64,000 nt of DNA from Oxalobacteraceae bacterium (GTDB taxonomy: Bacteria; Pseudomonadota; Gammaproteobacteria; Burkholderiales; Burkholderiaceae_D), in contig JANXTY010000061.1 of assembly GCA_025352145.1 (NCBI GenBank), positions 62,001 through 126,000 of the forward strand, written 5' to 3'. The stretch's first letter is position 1. Each line of letters starts with the position of its first letter. The translations under genes were made by a program, and so were the position numbers. Below are positions 18,902 to 27,606 of the stretch, in pieces. A model generated the notes under the pieces. The model did not search any database, was not told the origin of the DNA, and saw nothing but the letters and a program-made list of their open reading frames with translations.

Positions 18902-19177
18902 TTACAAAACGAGTTTGACCATAGGGTGAGATGACAAAGCACGGTAAAGATTGTCGAGTTGTTCGCGGCTGGTGGCCCGTACGGTTGCGGTCAGGCCGAC
19001 GTAAGTTCCTTTGGAAGAGGGTCGTGTTTCCAACTTCCCGGCGTGAAAGCTCGGATCATGTTCGATCACAAGAGCAATGATAATTTCTGAGAAAGTATCG
19101 TGCGACATCCCCATGATTTTGATGGGGAAATCGCTTGGATATTCGATCAAGGTATCGTTTGTGATAGTGGGCGGCAT
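18902..19177 (-). CDS. ybeD: DUF493/YbeD family protein
   Basis: Small cytoplasmic protein of 91 residues in the YbeD (DUF493) family, an ACT-like ferredoxin fold with suspected regulatory function and no proven role. Recognisable features are [14 protein letters not shown] near residues 9-22, then a helix ([14 protein letters not shown]) and a C-terminal [12 protein letters not shown] typical of the family. The start is the ATG 19177 (MPPTITNDT), giving a length near E. coli YbeD (87). It is consistently found directly upstream of lipB, as here, 37 bases away. Confidence 0.9.
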   Translation of the reverse strand: MPPTITNDTLIEYPSDFPIKIMGMSHDTFSEIIIALVIEHDPSFHAGKLETRPSSKGTYVGLTATVRATSREQLDNLYRALSSHPMVKLVL

Positions 19178-19322
19178 AGAAAAACTCCAGATTCCCGCAT
19201 AGTCGACGCGCCACACGTATTGGGTGTGCTACCGCGCATTTCCGACTAACGGTCGGCGGCAGAGATGATGGTCTTGGTGCGGTCAAGGCTGGAGAAAGGC
19301 TTTTCCAGTCACTTGTGGCTTG

Positions 19323-19601
19323 TTACTTCTCAGATTCCGAGTCAACAGGCTTTGTTAGAAAGCTCTTCATTTCCCGAACGCTCATGCCGGTTTCTTCATG
19401 AATACGTATCAGCATTGATGGCCCGATATGCAGTTTTCCGTGACGCAGTTTGCTGATCACAACCGGCGACACACCGAGTACACGACTGAGCGCAGCATCA
19501 TTTTTTAGGCCGATGGTGGCAATGACTGTATCTAGCAATTTACATGAACCAATAGCAGTTTCATCAGGAGAGGTTTTCATCATAGTCCCATTACTTTTCA
19601 T
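19323..19601 (-). CDS. Small helix-turn-helix protein (paralogue 2)
   Basis: A 92-residue protein with a Cro/CI-like helix-turn-helix in LKNDAALSRVLGVSPVVISKLRHGKLHIG (about residues 32-60), preceded by LLDTVIATIG and followed by LIRIHEETGMSVREMKSFL. It aligns across about 60 residues with the preceding gene, so the two look like tandem duplicates. The first ATG at 19601 overlaps the upstream gene's stop by 11 bases; ATGs at 19583 and 19580 are alternatives. No signal peptide. The function is not known; a DNA-binding regulator is the simplest guess, though there is no catalytic or ligand domain. Confidence 0.75.
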   Translation of the reverse strand: MKSNGTMMKTSPDETAIGSCKLLDTVIATIGLKNDAALSRVLGVSPVVISKLRHGKLHIGPSMLIRIHEETGMSVREMKSFLTKPVDSESEK

Positions 19602-19932
19602 TTGAAATCGATTTCTCAGCGCCTGCTAATAAAGCTTTTAGCTCCTCAGCATGTAATCCCGTGAGCATGTGTATGCGCTTCATCAGTGGCACGGATATCC
19701 CCATTTCCCGATGTCTGATTTTGCTAAATATCAAGGTATGCACTCCTAACGCATGCGACAGTTCGGCGTCATCCTGAAGCTCTAGTACTCTGATAACCGC
19801 ATCCAATAGGACATTGGGGTCGTTAAGTTTCTTGGAAGTGGTGGCATTAATAAGGTTTTCAATGCGTTGAACTTCCGCTTTTGCACGGCCTAATTGCGCT
19901 AACAAGTCAGTCGCACTATGATGAGTCCTCAT
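19591..19932 (-). CDS. Small helix-turn-helix protein (paralogue 1)
   Basis: A 113-residue protein. Residues 8-35 form a short amphipathic, coiled-coil-like helix (LLAQLGRAKAEVQRIENLI) and residues 42-100 a helix-turn-helix domain (LLDAVIRVLELQDDAELSHALGVHTLIFSKIRH) that matches its neighbour. I chose the ATG at 19932 (MRTHHSATDLL) because AAGGGA lies five bases before it; two upstream in-frame starts lack a binding site. The pair lies between dacC and ybeD, where many betaproteobacteria have a D-amino acid aminotransferase. Targets are unknown. Confidence 0.75.
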   Translation of the reverse strand: MRTHHSATDLLAQLGRAKAEVQRIENLINATTSKKLNDPNVLLDAVIRVLELQDDAELSHALGVHTLIFSKIRHREMGISVPLMKRIHMLTGLHAEELKALLAGAEKSISNEK

Positions 19933-20110
19933 TTTTCCCTTGTTAAAAGTGGAGAGCATATTTATTTCATTGACGCTGTTCTGAGGACTGTCGGAAAAAA
20001 TAGAAAAATACAAATATTATCGGTGCTTAATTTTCGGGAACTCATCTAAAAAAGTCAATGCCTACTTTGTATCAAATTAGCAAAACAATGTCAAATGAGA
20101 AATGAATGAT

Positions 20111-21256
20111 TTATTTAAGCCAAAGTCTAAGCGAATCCCAGGCACGGCCAACAATACTTGCCTGGTTGATTTGTTCTAATGCGACTACCTGAAGTTCTAC
20201 TAATGGTTTTCCATCGACTGACAAATTGAGTTTGCCAGCATTGCTATTGATGGCAATTGGGGCGACTAAAGGGTCCTTGCGCTCAAGTACGGATTTGAGC
20301 TTGGCTGCAACGCCTTTGGGAACGGTGACAAAGATATCGTGAGCAAAGCCTATTTTTACCTGGTTTTGCGCGCCTTTCCAAACTTCAGGCGTTGCAATGG
20401 CCTGACCCTTTGCATATAGCTTCACCGTCTCAAAATTTTGGAAGCCCCAGTTCAATAATTTTTGACTTTCTTGGGTTCGCAAGGAATCGGAAGCTGCACC
20501 GAGTACGACCGAAATTAAACGGCGCGTGTCTGCACCGTTAGGCCGCTTGGCCGAGGCAATCATGCAAAATCCGGCACCTTCCGTGTGCCCGGTCTTCATA
20601 CCGTCAACGGTTGGGTCCAACCAAAGCAGGCGATTGCGATTCGGCTGGTCAATATTATTGTATTTAAAGCTCTTGATGGAATCAATTTTATAAAATTCCG
20701 GGTAGTCCGTGATGACGCGCGTGGCTAGCGTTGCGAGATCCTGTGCGGTCGAATAATTGTCTGTGCTGGGCAAGCCGTGGGGATTGGCGAAATGGGTTGA
20801 TTTCAGGCCCATGCGCTCTGCCTCGCGGTTCATCTGTACAACGAACGCGGCTTCATCGCCGGCGACCGCTTCGGCCAGCGCTACCGCCGCGTCGTTGCCT
20901 GATTGGACCATCAGGCCATGCAGCAAATCATCGATCGATACAGGCTTGTTTGGTTCGATAAACATTTTGGAACTGCTGGCATCGACTTTCCAGGCTCTTG
21001 TCGATACGTTGATCATTTGATGTAAATCGAGCCGTTTTTCTTTAATAGCGGAAAACACGAGATAAGCGGTCATGATTTTGGTTAGTGAGGCAGGCTCGAT
21101 CCGCATATTTGGTTCTTGCGAAGCGATGGTCTGGCCACTGGTTGCATCGAGCAATAACCATGATCTGGCAGCGAGGGTAGGCGAGGGTAGGGATTGCGCC
21201 ACGGCATAGGTTGCGGTCAAAGCGCATGCGACCAAAGCCGCAAATATTTTTTTCAT
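20111..21256 (-). CDS. dacC: D-alanyl-D-alanine carboxypeptidase (PBP5/6 type)
   Basis: Penicillin-binding protein that trims the terminal D-Ala from peptidoglycan pentapeptides in the periplasm. The 381-residue protein has a signal peptide (1-20, ending TYAVAQ) and the three active-site motifs SLTK (57-60), SGN (119-121) and KTG (221-223). The domain after 270 is the PBP5 beta-rich domain, and the last helix (SIVGRAWDSLRLWLK) is the amphipathic membrane anchor. The start is ATG 21256 rather than the in-frame TTG 21265. The symbol could equally be dacA; class A versus C cannot be separated by eye. Confidence 0.93.
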   Translation of the reverse strand: MKKIFAALVACALTATYAVAQSLPSPTLAARSWLLLDATSGQTIASQEPNMRIEPASLTKIMTAYLVFSAIKEKRLDLHQMINVSTRAWKVDASSSKMFIEPNKPVSIDDLLHGLMVQSGNDAAVALAEAVAGDEAAFVVQMNREAERMGLKSTHFANPHGLPSTDNYSTAQDLATLATRVITDYPEFYKIDSIKSFKYNNIDQPNRNRLLWLDPTVDGMKTGHTEGAGFCMIASAKRPNGADTRRLISVVLGAASDSLRTQESQKLLNWGFQNFETVKLYAKGQAIATPEVWKGAQNQVKIGFAHDIFVTVPKGVAAKLKSVLERKDPLVAPIAINSNAGKLNLSVDGKPLVELQVVALEQINQASIVGRAWDSLRLWLK

Positions 21257-21324
21257 GGAACTCAATAGGAAAAATTACAAAAAATGACAAGGGCTATATG
21301 GGAAGCGTGTGGAGAAAGTGTAGG

Positions 21325-21465
21325 TGCTTAATCCAATCTTTGCATAAATAAATAAGGTACCCCTCGTTTGCCTGTTAGTGCATAAGGGAATTTTCTCCAG
21401 ACAGTTGGAATGCTACGACACCTCTTCGAAAAATTCTGTTGCAAACCAATATCTTGCTCGATCAG
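21325..21465 (+). repeat. Dispersed intergenic repeat, copy E (left part and core)
   Basis: Starts GTGCTTAATCCAATCTTTGCATAAAT and ends with the core CAAACCAATATCTTGCTCGATC. The start matches the start of the copy at 22205, and the core matches those at 22241, 40749 and 53590. No right-hand inverted end was seen before the next gene at 21521. Confidence 0.55.
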
Positions 21466-21520
21466 GTTAAAACTATGGAGGAGATTATAGCGGTCTGACT
21501 GGAAATTAGCCGGGGCCTGT

Positions 21521-22132
21521 TCAGCAACGCCACAGTTGGACAACCCAATCCCGAATATGTTGCAGTTTTCGGTGAAAGAAATGATCTGCCCCAGGGATGA
21601 CGATGACAGGGATATCCTGCGGGCGTAGCCAATCAAATACATGTGTCAGTGGGATAGTGTCATCCAGTTCGCCGTGGATGAGAATTGTGTCGGTCGGTAT
21701 GCTGGGCATGGCCCATTTCCCGGCGGCGGCGCCTACCAATACCAAGCGTTCAGCTGGTGTGCCTTCTCCTAACAAACGTTGCTGAAGTTTGGCTTGCACA
21801 AATGTGCCGAACGAAAAACCTGCCAGGGCGAAGGGGATTTGCGGGTATTGTTGTCGCATATGTGCCAGTAACAATGCCATGTCGTCGGTTTCGCCGTGAC
21901 CTTCGTCATGCGTTCCCTCAGAGCTGCCAACGCCGCGAAAATTCATGATCGCCGTTGCATAATTCAATTTAACAAAGGTACGTACCAGCGTCTGCGCTAC
22001 TTTGTTATCCATGGTGCCACCGAATAGCGGGTGTGGATGCGCTACCAGCGCAATCCCGCGTGGTGCGGAATCGGGTAGGTGAAGTACGCATTCGAGCGCA
22101 CCAGCAGGCCCGTTAAGGAAGAATTTTTGCAT
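21521..22132 (-). CDS. Alpha/beta hydrolase of the small OsmC-like/YtmA-type family
   Basis: Cytoplasmic alpha/beta hydrolase of 203 residues. It carries the oxyanion segment AHPHPLFGGTMDNKV (about 31-45), the nucleophile elbow GFSFG (about 100-104), the acid HGELDDTIP (about 155-163) and the histidine GADHFFH (about 185-191), so the triad Ser-Asp-His is complete. The HPHPLFGGTMDNKV start is typical of a widespread bacterial group of unknown substrate, often annotated as alpha/beta hydrolase or dienelactone hydrolase-like. It is bordered on both sides by copies of the dispersed repeat. Confidence 0.88.
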   Translation of the reverse strand: MQKFFLNGPAGALECVLHLPDSAPRGIALVAHPHPLFGGTMDNKVAQTLVRTFVKLNYATAIMNFRGVGSSEGTHDEGHGETDDMALLLAHMRQQYPQIPFALAGFSFGTFVQAKLQQRLLGEGTPAERLVLVGAAAGKWAMPSIPTDTILIHGELDDTIPLTHVFDWLRPQDIPVIVIPGADHFFHRKLQHIRDWVVQLWRC

Positions 22133-22204
22133 TGCTCAGGATATTTTTTGGAATATTTTTGTTGGAAAATCAGGGATAAGGCGTTTCAGGAGTTTACAGG
22201 GGCG

Positions 22205-22296
22205 CTTAACCCGGTTTTTGCATAAATTACGTAGTCCTTTGCAAATCAAAATCGTGCGCGATCATGTCCCAAATATCTGCAAAAAATCGGATTAAA
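22205..22296. repeat. Dispersed repeat, copy D: 92-base element with terminal inverted repeats
   Basis: The left end CTTAACCCGGTTTTTGCA (22205-22222) and the reverse complement of the right end TTTAATCCGATTTTTTGCA (22296-22278) match at about 15 of 18 positions. The interior carries the family core CAAATCAAAATCGTGCGCGAT (22243-22263). The right end provides the stop codon of the neighbouring ferredoxin gene. The ends can pair to form a hairpin in RNA or DNA. Confidence 0.65.
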
Positions 22297-22609
22297 TTTT
22301 GAGACGCTCGACAACCTTGCCGCCGACCAGATGGGTATCAATGATTTCATCGATGTCTTCGGTATCGACATAGGTATACCAGATGCCCTCAGGGTATACC
22401 ACCAGCACAGGCCCTTCATCGCAGCGGTCAAGGCAGCCAGCCTGGTTAATTCGGATCTTTCCCTTGCCATTGAGATCGAGCTGTTTGATGCGTCGTTTGG
22501 CATGTTGTTGCGCGGCCTGGGCACCTTTATCCATGCAGCAAGGACGACCATCATCGCGCTGATTCATGCAAATAAAAACGTGTTTCTGGTAGTAGGATTG
22601 GTCGTTCAT
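22292..22609 (-). CDS. Thioredoxin-like [2Fe-2S] ferredoxin
   Basis: A 105-residue protein of the thioredoxin-like 2Fe-2S ferredoxin family. The likely cluster ligands are Cys in VFICMNQRDDGRPCCM (residues 14, 24/25) and in AGCLDRCDEGP (about 58-62), a pattern like the small ferredoxins similar to the NuoE subunit. It is cytoplasmic, without signal or membrane helix, and would carry single electrons; the partner is not evident. The ATG at 22609 is the only good start. It is the promoter-proximal neighbour of the hydrolase gene on the same strand, with the repeat element between them. Confidence 0.88.
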   Translation of the reverse strand: MNDQSYYQKHVFICMNQRDDGRPCCMDKGAQAAQQHAKRRIKQLDLNGKGKIRINQAGCLDRCDEGPVLVVYPEGIWYTYVDTEDIDEIIDTHLVGGKVVERLKI

Positions 22610-22687
22610 ACTTAATTGTTGTGCAGAGGTCTCTTAAAGGCGAGATGATACACCGACAAAGGGTCGAGACTCACGACCGATGATGTC

Positions 22688-23833
22688 CTAATCATATTGC
22701 TCCTGTTGATGTGAGAACAAGAAAATTACCGCTAGAAATGGCCATAACACCGACAAGAATTGCGCCGCGCCGTTAAAGTTAAGAAATTTTCCCTGCAGCC
22801 AGCTTTGTAGCGTTTCGACGAAATAAGGATTGGCCGGTATGGCATTGATAATCACCAGACTGAGCAACAACGACGCTATTGCCAACCGTCGTTGTGCCAA
22901 TCGCGGTGCAAATGCCAGACCTGACAACATCAGGATGCCAATCACGAAACCACCTTTGGCACCTGGTGTGATCCACTCGAATGCATGTTCTGGAGAAAAT
23001 AGTAACGCGGTAGCCAAAGACTTGACGGTGATCGCCGATGCTATCAAAAATAAGCAAAGTAAGGTCTTGGGTGCTTCACTACGGAGTAAACACAGCAGCG
23101 TTAGTATGGCTCCCGTCAGGCCGCATGCAGTGATGATCGTTTCGGATAACCAATACTGCTCTACACTGAGATCGATGCCCTGAGATATCCAGCCTGCCAG
23201 ATCGATTGGTGTAGACAGCAAGTTCGACAGCCATTCAGAAAGCACCGGCATGAACTGACCGTGCCCAAATAAATAAGCTTGCGGATAAATTTGCGCCAAA
23301 GGCCACAATGCCAGCACAATCAGGCCGCGATTGACATCGGTCAAACACCATGTCTGACGCAAGGTATAAAGTCGACCCTGTTCCAGAAATGGGCGGGTGG
23401 AGAGAGCGCCGATAAGGGCCCCTAGAAAAACGCCACCGGCATTGGTGAGGAAGTCAATATTGGACGGTACTCTGCTGGGTAAATAGGTTTGTATCGCTTC
23501 CATCATCCCCGACAGTAGCGTCCCGCTTATGCTTGCTAGAATAATTGCGGCGATACCTCGCACTCTGGTGGGGAGCGCGAATACCAATAATATGCCGAGA
23601 GGAATATAGCCGATGATATTGGTAGCAACGTCGAACAGTGTCCAGTATTGCGGTAGCGTTGTGTTCAGATATGCCAGGGGTGACAAGCCTAGATTTTGCC
23701 AGTCTGAAAACGGATACAGGCTAGCGTAGACGATTAAAAATGCATATACGCCCAGTGCGGCACGGACAAACGATGACGGCGCTGTCTGTTGCGGCGTTGT
23801 AGTTGCGTCCGTCGGATCTATGGTTGCCGGCAT
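22688..23833 (-). CDS. VanZ-like multi-pass membrane protein
   Basis: A 381-residue inner-membrane protein. The first 150 residues are VanZ-like (YASLYPFSDW, then TNIIGYIPLGILLVF and a SMMEAIQ-type segment, GMMEAIQTYLPSRVPSNIDFLTNAGG), which fits the family core. The rest holds five or more further hydrophobic helices, so it is about twice the length of classical VanZ. The molecular function of VanZ proteins is largely unknown; the founder gives low-level teicoplanin resistance. It is the last gene in the run permease-ATPase-MCE-lipoprotein-VanZ, 101 bases after the lipoprotein gene, suggesting an envelope role. Confidence 0.82.
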   Translation of the reverse strand: MPATIDPTDATTTPQQTAPSSFVRAALGVYAFLIVYASLYPFSDWQNLGLSPLAYLNTTLPQYWTLFDVATNIIGYIPLGILLVFALPTRVRGIAAIILASISGTLLSGMMEAIQTYLPSRVPSNIDFLTNAGGVFLGALIGALSTRPFLEQGRLYTLRQTWCLTDVNRGLIVLALWPLAQIYPQAYLFGHGQFMPVLSEWLSNLLSTPIDLAGWISQGIDLSVEQYWLSETIITACGLTGAILTLLCLLRSEAPKTLLCLFLIASAITVKSLATALLFSPEHAFEWITPGAKGGFVIGILMLSGLAFAPRLAQRRLAIASLLLSLVIINAIPANPYFVETLQSWLQGKFLNFNGAAQFLSVLWPFLAVIFLFSHQQEQYD

Positions 23834-23934
23834 TTGAATGGGTACGTGTCGTCGTAGTCGTTATTTTTCGTCGGCGCGTCTTGCTGAGACAATTTTGCGT
23901 AAGTTCCAAGGCGCATTAAACAAAATCTGGCCGA

Positions 23935-24543
23935 TTATTTTTTTACCGCCAGCCACGCCATGATATCGGTGATGAGTGTGTCGCTGGCATTGACCAATGC
24001 GCGCGCACCGCCAGTTGCATCGGCGCTGGCCGCACTTGTTTGTTGCGTGAAGGTTTTTTGCGCTATTAGAATGCGTCCGTTAAATAGCGAAGCGCGCAAG
24101 GTTACTTGCGCTGTGCTTTGTTTTAAGCTATCGAAATTCTGAATAAAATCATCGATATCAATGCGTAACAGAGGCAGGTTTGCGACACCATCAGTAGCGG
24201 CCAAAACGGTGCCGCCATCTTGCGCAATACGCGCTTTCAGGCGGTGCCCCAGAAGTTGGGCCGGGGTCATGCTCCAACGGCTCTGGGCGTAAGGGCGTGC
24301 CTGTAATTCGTTGGCATAGCGCAGGCGATAAAACAGGAGGGGGCCGTCAAGCCAAGCCGGTGCATTGATCTCACCAATAATGATGGGTGGCAAGGCGATC
24401 GCATTGGACGGCGTGTACAGTGGGCCAAAATCATACAACATCGGCCCGCCCATTTTGCTGGCACATCCCTCCAGCAGAAACAGAAGCGCAAGGAAGGCAA
24501 ATCCCCACGCGGTAAGCGGCAGAAAATGGGCGGTTTTTTTCAT
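23935..24543 (-). CDS. ABC transport auxiliary lipoprotein (PqiC/DUF330 family)
   Basis: A 202-residue lipoprotein. The signal peptide ends in the lipobox LLEGC (Cys27), so the mature protein is lipid-anchored, probably in the outer membrane. The rest resembles PqiC-family accessory proteins (YDFGPL start, then SRWSMTPAQLLGHRL typical of the family). These proteins work with MCE transporters in moving lipids between membranes. It starts 24 bases after the stop of the MCE gene, which supports a shared transcript. Confidence 0.87.
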   Translation of the reverse strand: MKKTAHFLPLTAWGFAFLALLFLLEGCASKMGGPMLYDFGPLYTPSNAIALPPIIIGEINAPAWLDGPLLFYRLRYANELQARPYAQSRWSMTPAQLLGHRLKARIAQDGGTVLAATDGVANLPLLRIDIDDFIQNFDSLKQSTAQVTLRASLFNGRILIAQKTFTQQTSAASADATGGARALVNASDTLITDIMAWLAVKK

Positions 24544-24566
24544 GAGCGTGATTGTGGAGTGTGGTT

Positions 24567-25514
24567 TTATTTTGCCGGCGCAACAAAGCCGGATTCGCCT
24601 GGCCCCGGGGCTATTCCAGCCGCGCCGAACAGAATACTTTGCGGGTGCTCATCCAGATTGGTCAGGGTGCGGTTGAAGGTGCGCATTGAAGTGCGCGTTT
24701 CATCGGCTAGCGCATTGATGCGAGGCAGAGACTCTCGCTCTACGCCGCCCGCTACAGCGCTAAAATTTGTCCCCGCTGTGTCAACGGCATTGGCGATTTT
24801 ATTGAGAGGACTGTCTGCGGCCTGTAGTTTGGTAGCTAATGTATTGAAGTTATTCGATAGCGTGGAAAAGGCAGCCAGCGTATGTTGCGCCTCCTCCGCG
24901 ACGGCGGGCAGTTTTTTTAAAGTGGGTTCTAACTCTTTGGGAATGGCTTCAAATTCCGCAGAGGTTTTTTTCAGATTGTCAAAAGCGGAAAGCATTCTTT
25001 CTTGATTGACGGTTGTGAGCAAGGCGCTGAAACGTTTAGATAATTCGTCGGTCTGCTCCAGGATCGCGACGCCGTGGCTTTCCAGTTTGTCGAGCAAACT
25101 GGGACGCAGTACGATACGCCCGACATTGTCGGTGCTGCTCTCTAATTTAATCGGGCGATTGTCGTCATCGTTTAATTGCACATAAGCGATGCCAGTCACG
25201 CCTTGATAGCTCAAGGTGGCGAAGGTTGACTGCGTGATCGGGGTGTCGGGTTGTACCTTCATGCGGATCAATATTTGTCCGACTACCTTTGGGTCAAACG
25301 CGATAGATACTACTTTGCCGACATCGAGGCCACGAAAACGCACCGGTGCCTCGGGATTAAGTCCTGGCACAGAGAGTTTGGTAGCGATCTCGTAAGGTAC
25401 CCCGGCAATGCGATCACGGTTTAACCAAGTACCGACCAGGATAGTCGCTACCAATAAAGCGATGGTAAAAAAACCGGTCATTAAGGCGTGTGATTTATTT
25501 TCCATAATATCCAT
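24567..25514 (-). CDS. MCE-family lipid transport protein (MlaD/PqiB-like)
   Basis: A 315-residue protein with one N-terminal membrane helix (about 12-30, TGFFTIALLVATILVGTW) and one MCE domain (about 38-118, VPGLNPEAPVRFRGLDVGKV, with the family's FRG..VG). About 120-290 forms a long helical, probably coiled-coil region. MCE proteins form hexameric rings or tubes in the periplasm and carry phospholipids. The start could also be the ATG at 25505. A gap of 73 bases separates it from the ATPase gene. The length and long helix make it closer to the single-MCE PqiB/LetB-like accessory type than to MlaD (about 180 residues). Confidence 0.9.
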   Translation of the reverse strand: MDIMENKSHALMTGFFTIALLVATILVGTWLNRDRIAGVPYEIATKLSVPGLNPEAPVRFRGLDVGKVVSIAFDPKVVGQILIRMKVQPDTPITQSTFATLSYQGVTGIAYVQLNDDDNRPIKLESSTDNVGRIVLRPSLLDKLESHGVAILEQTDELSKRFSALLTTVNQERMLSAFDNLKKTSAEFEAIPKELEPTLKKLPAVAEEAQHTLAAFSTLSNNFNTLATKLQAADSPLNKIANAVDTAGTNFSAVAGGVERESLPRINALADETRTSMRTFNRTLTNLDEHPQSILFGAAGIAPGPGESGFVAPAK

Positions 25515-25587
25515 ACCGCTATGCGTTCAACATGCCATTGTCATGCTGATTGACCCTGTTTGCGTAGTTTGCAAGCGCTCTCGCAAA

Positions 25588-26412
25588 CTATTCTGCCACA
25601 GGAAGTGGCGTTATTACCTCATTCAGCTTATCTAAAACTTTCAGCGCACGTTTGCCCCGCCCACCTAGGAAAAATTTCTGGATAAAGGGATGCGGGTGTG
25701 CAAGTACTTCGCGTGGCGTTCCGATCATGACGACTTTTTTTTCGGCGAGCACCGCAATTCGGGTCGAAAGCGCAAACAGGGTATCGAGATCATGTGTCAC
25801 CATCACGACAGTCAAACCCAGTTCACGATGCAGAGAACGAATCAAATCGACAAAGACATCCGACCGATCTGGATCCAATCCCGCCGTAGGCTCGTCTAAA
25901 AATAACAGCTCAGGCTCTAATGCTAGCGCACGTGCCAATGCAACCCGCTTGATCATTCCGCCTGACAAATTCGCCGGCATTTTTAAGGCCTGTTCGGGGC
26001 TCAGGCCAACCATCTGCATTTTCAACAACACTACATCGCGAATTACCTCCTTGGGCAATCTGCGCATCTCGTGCAAAGGTTGCGCGATATTGTCAAACAC
26101 GTTCAATGCGGAATAGAGTGCGCCATGCTGGAATAGCATACCCCAGTGGTTGCGCATTTTTTGTAGCTGCTTTGGCCTGGCACCGTTAATATTTTCGCCG
26201 AATACTTGCACCAGGCCCTGTGCTGGATGCTCCAGTCCTAGCATCTGCCGCATCAGCACCGTTTTTCCACTACCAGAGCTACCGACGATGGAAATTATTT
26301 CACCGCGATGAATATCCAGATCGAGATCTTGATGCACTACGATGCGTCCAAATTTTGTCCACAAATTGCGGATGTGAATAATGGGTGCGTCGGGTGAATT
26401 TCCGGGCTGCAT
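25588..26412 (-). CDS. MCE transporter ATP-binding protein (MlaF-like)
   Basis: ABC ATPase of 274 residues: Walker A GSSGSGKTVL, Q-loop FQHGALYSALNV, signature NLSGGMIKRVALARAL, Walker B LLFLDEPTAGLDP and switch THDLDT. The SGGM variant of the signature and the GALYSALNV segment are characteristic of the MlaF group. It energises the permease encoded just upstream; the two genes share a TGATG stop-start junction. No substrate specificity can be read from the ATPase itself, but the operon points to phospholipid or another hydrophobic substrate. Confidence 0.92.
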   Translation of the reverse strand: MQPGNSPDAPIIHIRNLWTKFGRIVVHQDLDLDIHRGEIISIVGSSGSGKTVLMRQMLGLEHPAQGLVQVFGENINGARPKQLQKMRNHWGMLFQHGALYSALNVFDNIAQPLHEMRRLPKEVIRDVVLLKMQMVGLSPEQALKMPANLSGGMIKRVALARALALEPELLFLDEPTAGLDPDRSDVFVDLIRSLHRELGLTVVMVTHDLDTLFALSTRIAVLAEKKVVMIGTPREVLAHPHPFIQKFFLGGRGKRALKVLDKLNEVITPLPVAE

Positions 26413-27551
26413 CAGAAACCCACTTCGCTAAAAATAATCGCAAACACCGCATCGGCCAGGATCACGACAGTAATTGCAGTGACTACGGAAGTGGTCGTGC
26501 CATGTCCCAAACTTTCGGTATTGGGTTTGATGCGCAGCCCGAAATGACAGGACACGAGCGCAATTAAGATGCCAAACACCACGCCCTTTCCAAGTCCGAT
26601 AAAGTAGTTCGCGAGCGGTACGCTGTCTGGTAATTTATGCAGGAAATAAATAGGAGATAAATTTAGTTCCAGTTTGGCCGATACCATGCCGCCGATCAAC
26701 GCCATTGCATCGGTCCACACTACCAGCAGAGGCATCGCAATGGCCAATGCAATGACCTTAGGTAATATCAGGCGAAAACCGGGGGAGATCCCCATGACCA
26801 GCATCGCGTCTATTTCTTCTGTGACGCGCATAACGCCTAACTGGGCAGTGATGGCCGATCCAGATCGTCCAGCGACTAGAATGGCAGCCAGTAAGGGCCC
26901 CAATTCACGCACTACACTCATTCCCAGAATATTGACCAGATACACGTCAGCGCCGAAGGTACGCAACTGCTGGGCTGAAAGAAAAGAGAGCACGACACCG
27001 ATCAAAAATCCCACCAATGCGGTGATACCCAACGCCTGAAAACCGGCGTGAAAAATGTTGGCCGATATTTCCCGCCAGGGACCACGCATTGGCCGCAGTG
27101 CAAAACGCCAAAGATCAAGTACCAACTGCCCGACCAAATGCGTAAAGCCCAGCATATGCTCGAAAAAACCGATGATGGCAAAGCCGAGTTCAATAATCTT
27201 TGCTAGCGGATGAGGGCGTATTTGCGGCAAGGTGAGCGCAGAGGCCTGTGCCAAACGGTTAAAGAATTGTTTCTGTGCGGGAGAGATCACTAACTGCGGC
27301 GGCAATTTTTTCCCCCACGCGTTCCAGAGCAGTTGCGCTCCGATGTAATCGAGTCGTTCAATGCCGGATAAATCCCAGCAGGTCGAGGGCCCCTTTTGCC
27401 ATTCGGGCTGCATAATTTTCAGGGATGCTTCAATGGCAGCGACGACGCCGTGACGCGATAACGCATGCACATGCCAAAAGCCCGCAACACGTACCGTTAA
27501 ACCATTTTCTCGGTCCAAGGTCAGGGTGGGGGGGCGTTGGTAAGCAGGCAT
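26412..27551 (-). CDS. MCE transporter permease with N-terminal STAS domain (MlaE-like)
   Basis: A 379-residue membrane protein. Residues 1-115 form a soluble STAS-like domain (CWDLSGIERLDYIGAQLLWNAW), the role filled by separate MlaB in E. coli. Residues 125-379 are the MlaE permease with about five to six helices, including the signature region VLVAGRSGSAITAQLGVMRVTEEIDAMLVMG. It is the first gene of the MCE operon. The fusion makes a separate mlaB unnecessary. The neighbouring radical SAM gene on the same strand ends 56 bases upstream of its start. Confidence 0.92.
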   Translation of the reverse strand: MPAYQRPPTLTLDRENGLTVRVAGFWHVHALSRHGVVAAIEASLKIMQPEWQKGPSTCWDLSGIERLDYIGAQLLWNAWGKKLPPQLVISPAQKQFFNRLAQASALTLPQIRPHPLAKIIELGFAIIGFFEHMLGFTHLVGQLVLDLWRFALRPMRGPWREISANIFHAGFQALGITALVGFLIGVVLSFLSAQQLRTFGADVYLVNILGMSVVRELGPLLAAILVAGRSGSAITAQLGVMRVTEEIDAMLVMGISPGFRLILPKVIALAIAMPLLVVWTDAMALIGGMVSAKLELNLSPIYFLHKLPDSVPLANYFIGLGKGVVFGILIALVSCHFGLRIKPNTESLGHGTTTSVVTAITVVILADAVFAIIFSEVGF

Positions 27552-27606
27552 TTTGCCAGTGTAAGGGAGAATGTTGCCTGCGGCTAGTAGTGCCTAGTAA
27601 CGTTCC

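Noticed and set aside
19290-19309. CTGGA/TCCAG inverted repeat between ybeD and the HTH gene, as a terminator
   Set aside because: Stem of about five pairs and no T run; not enough to call.
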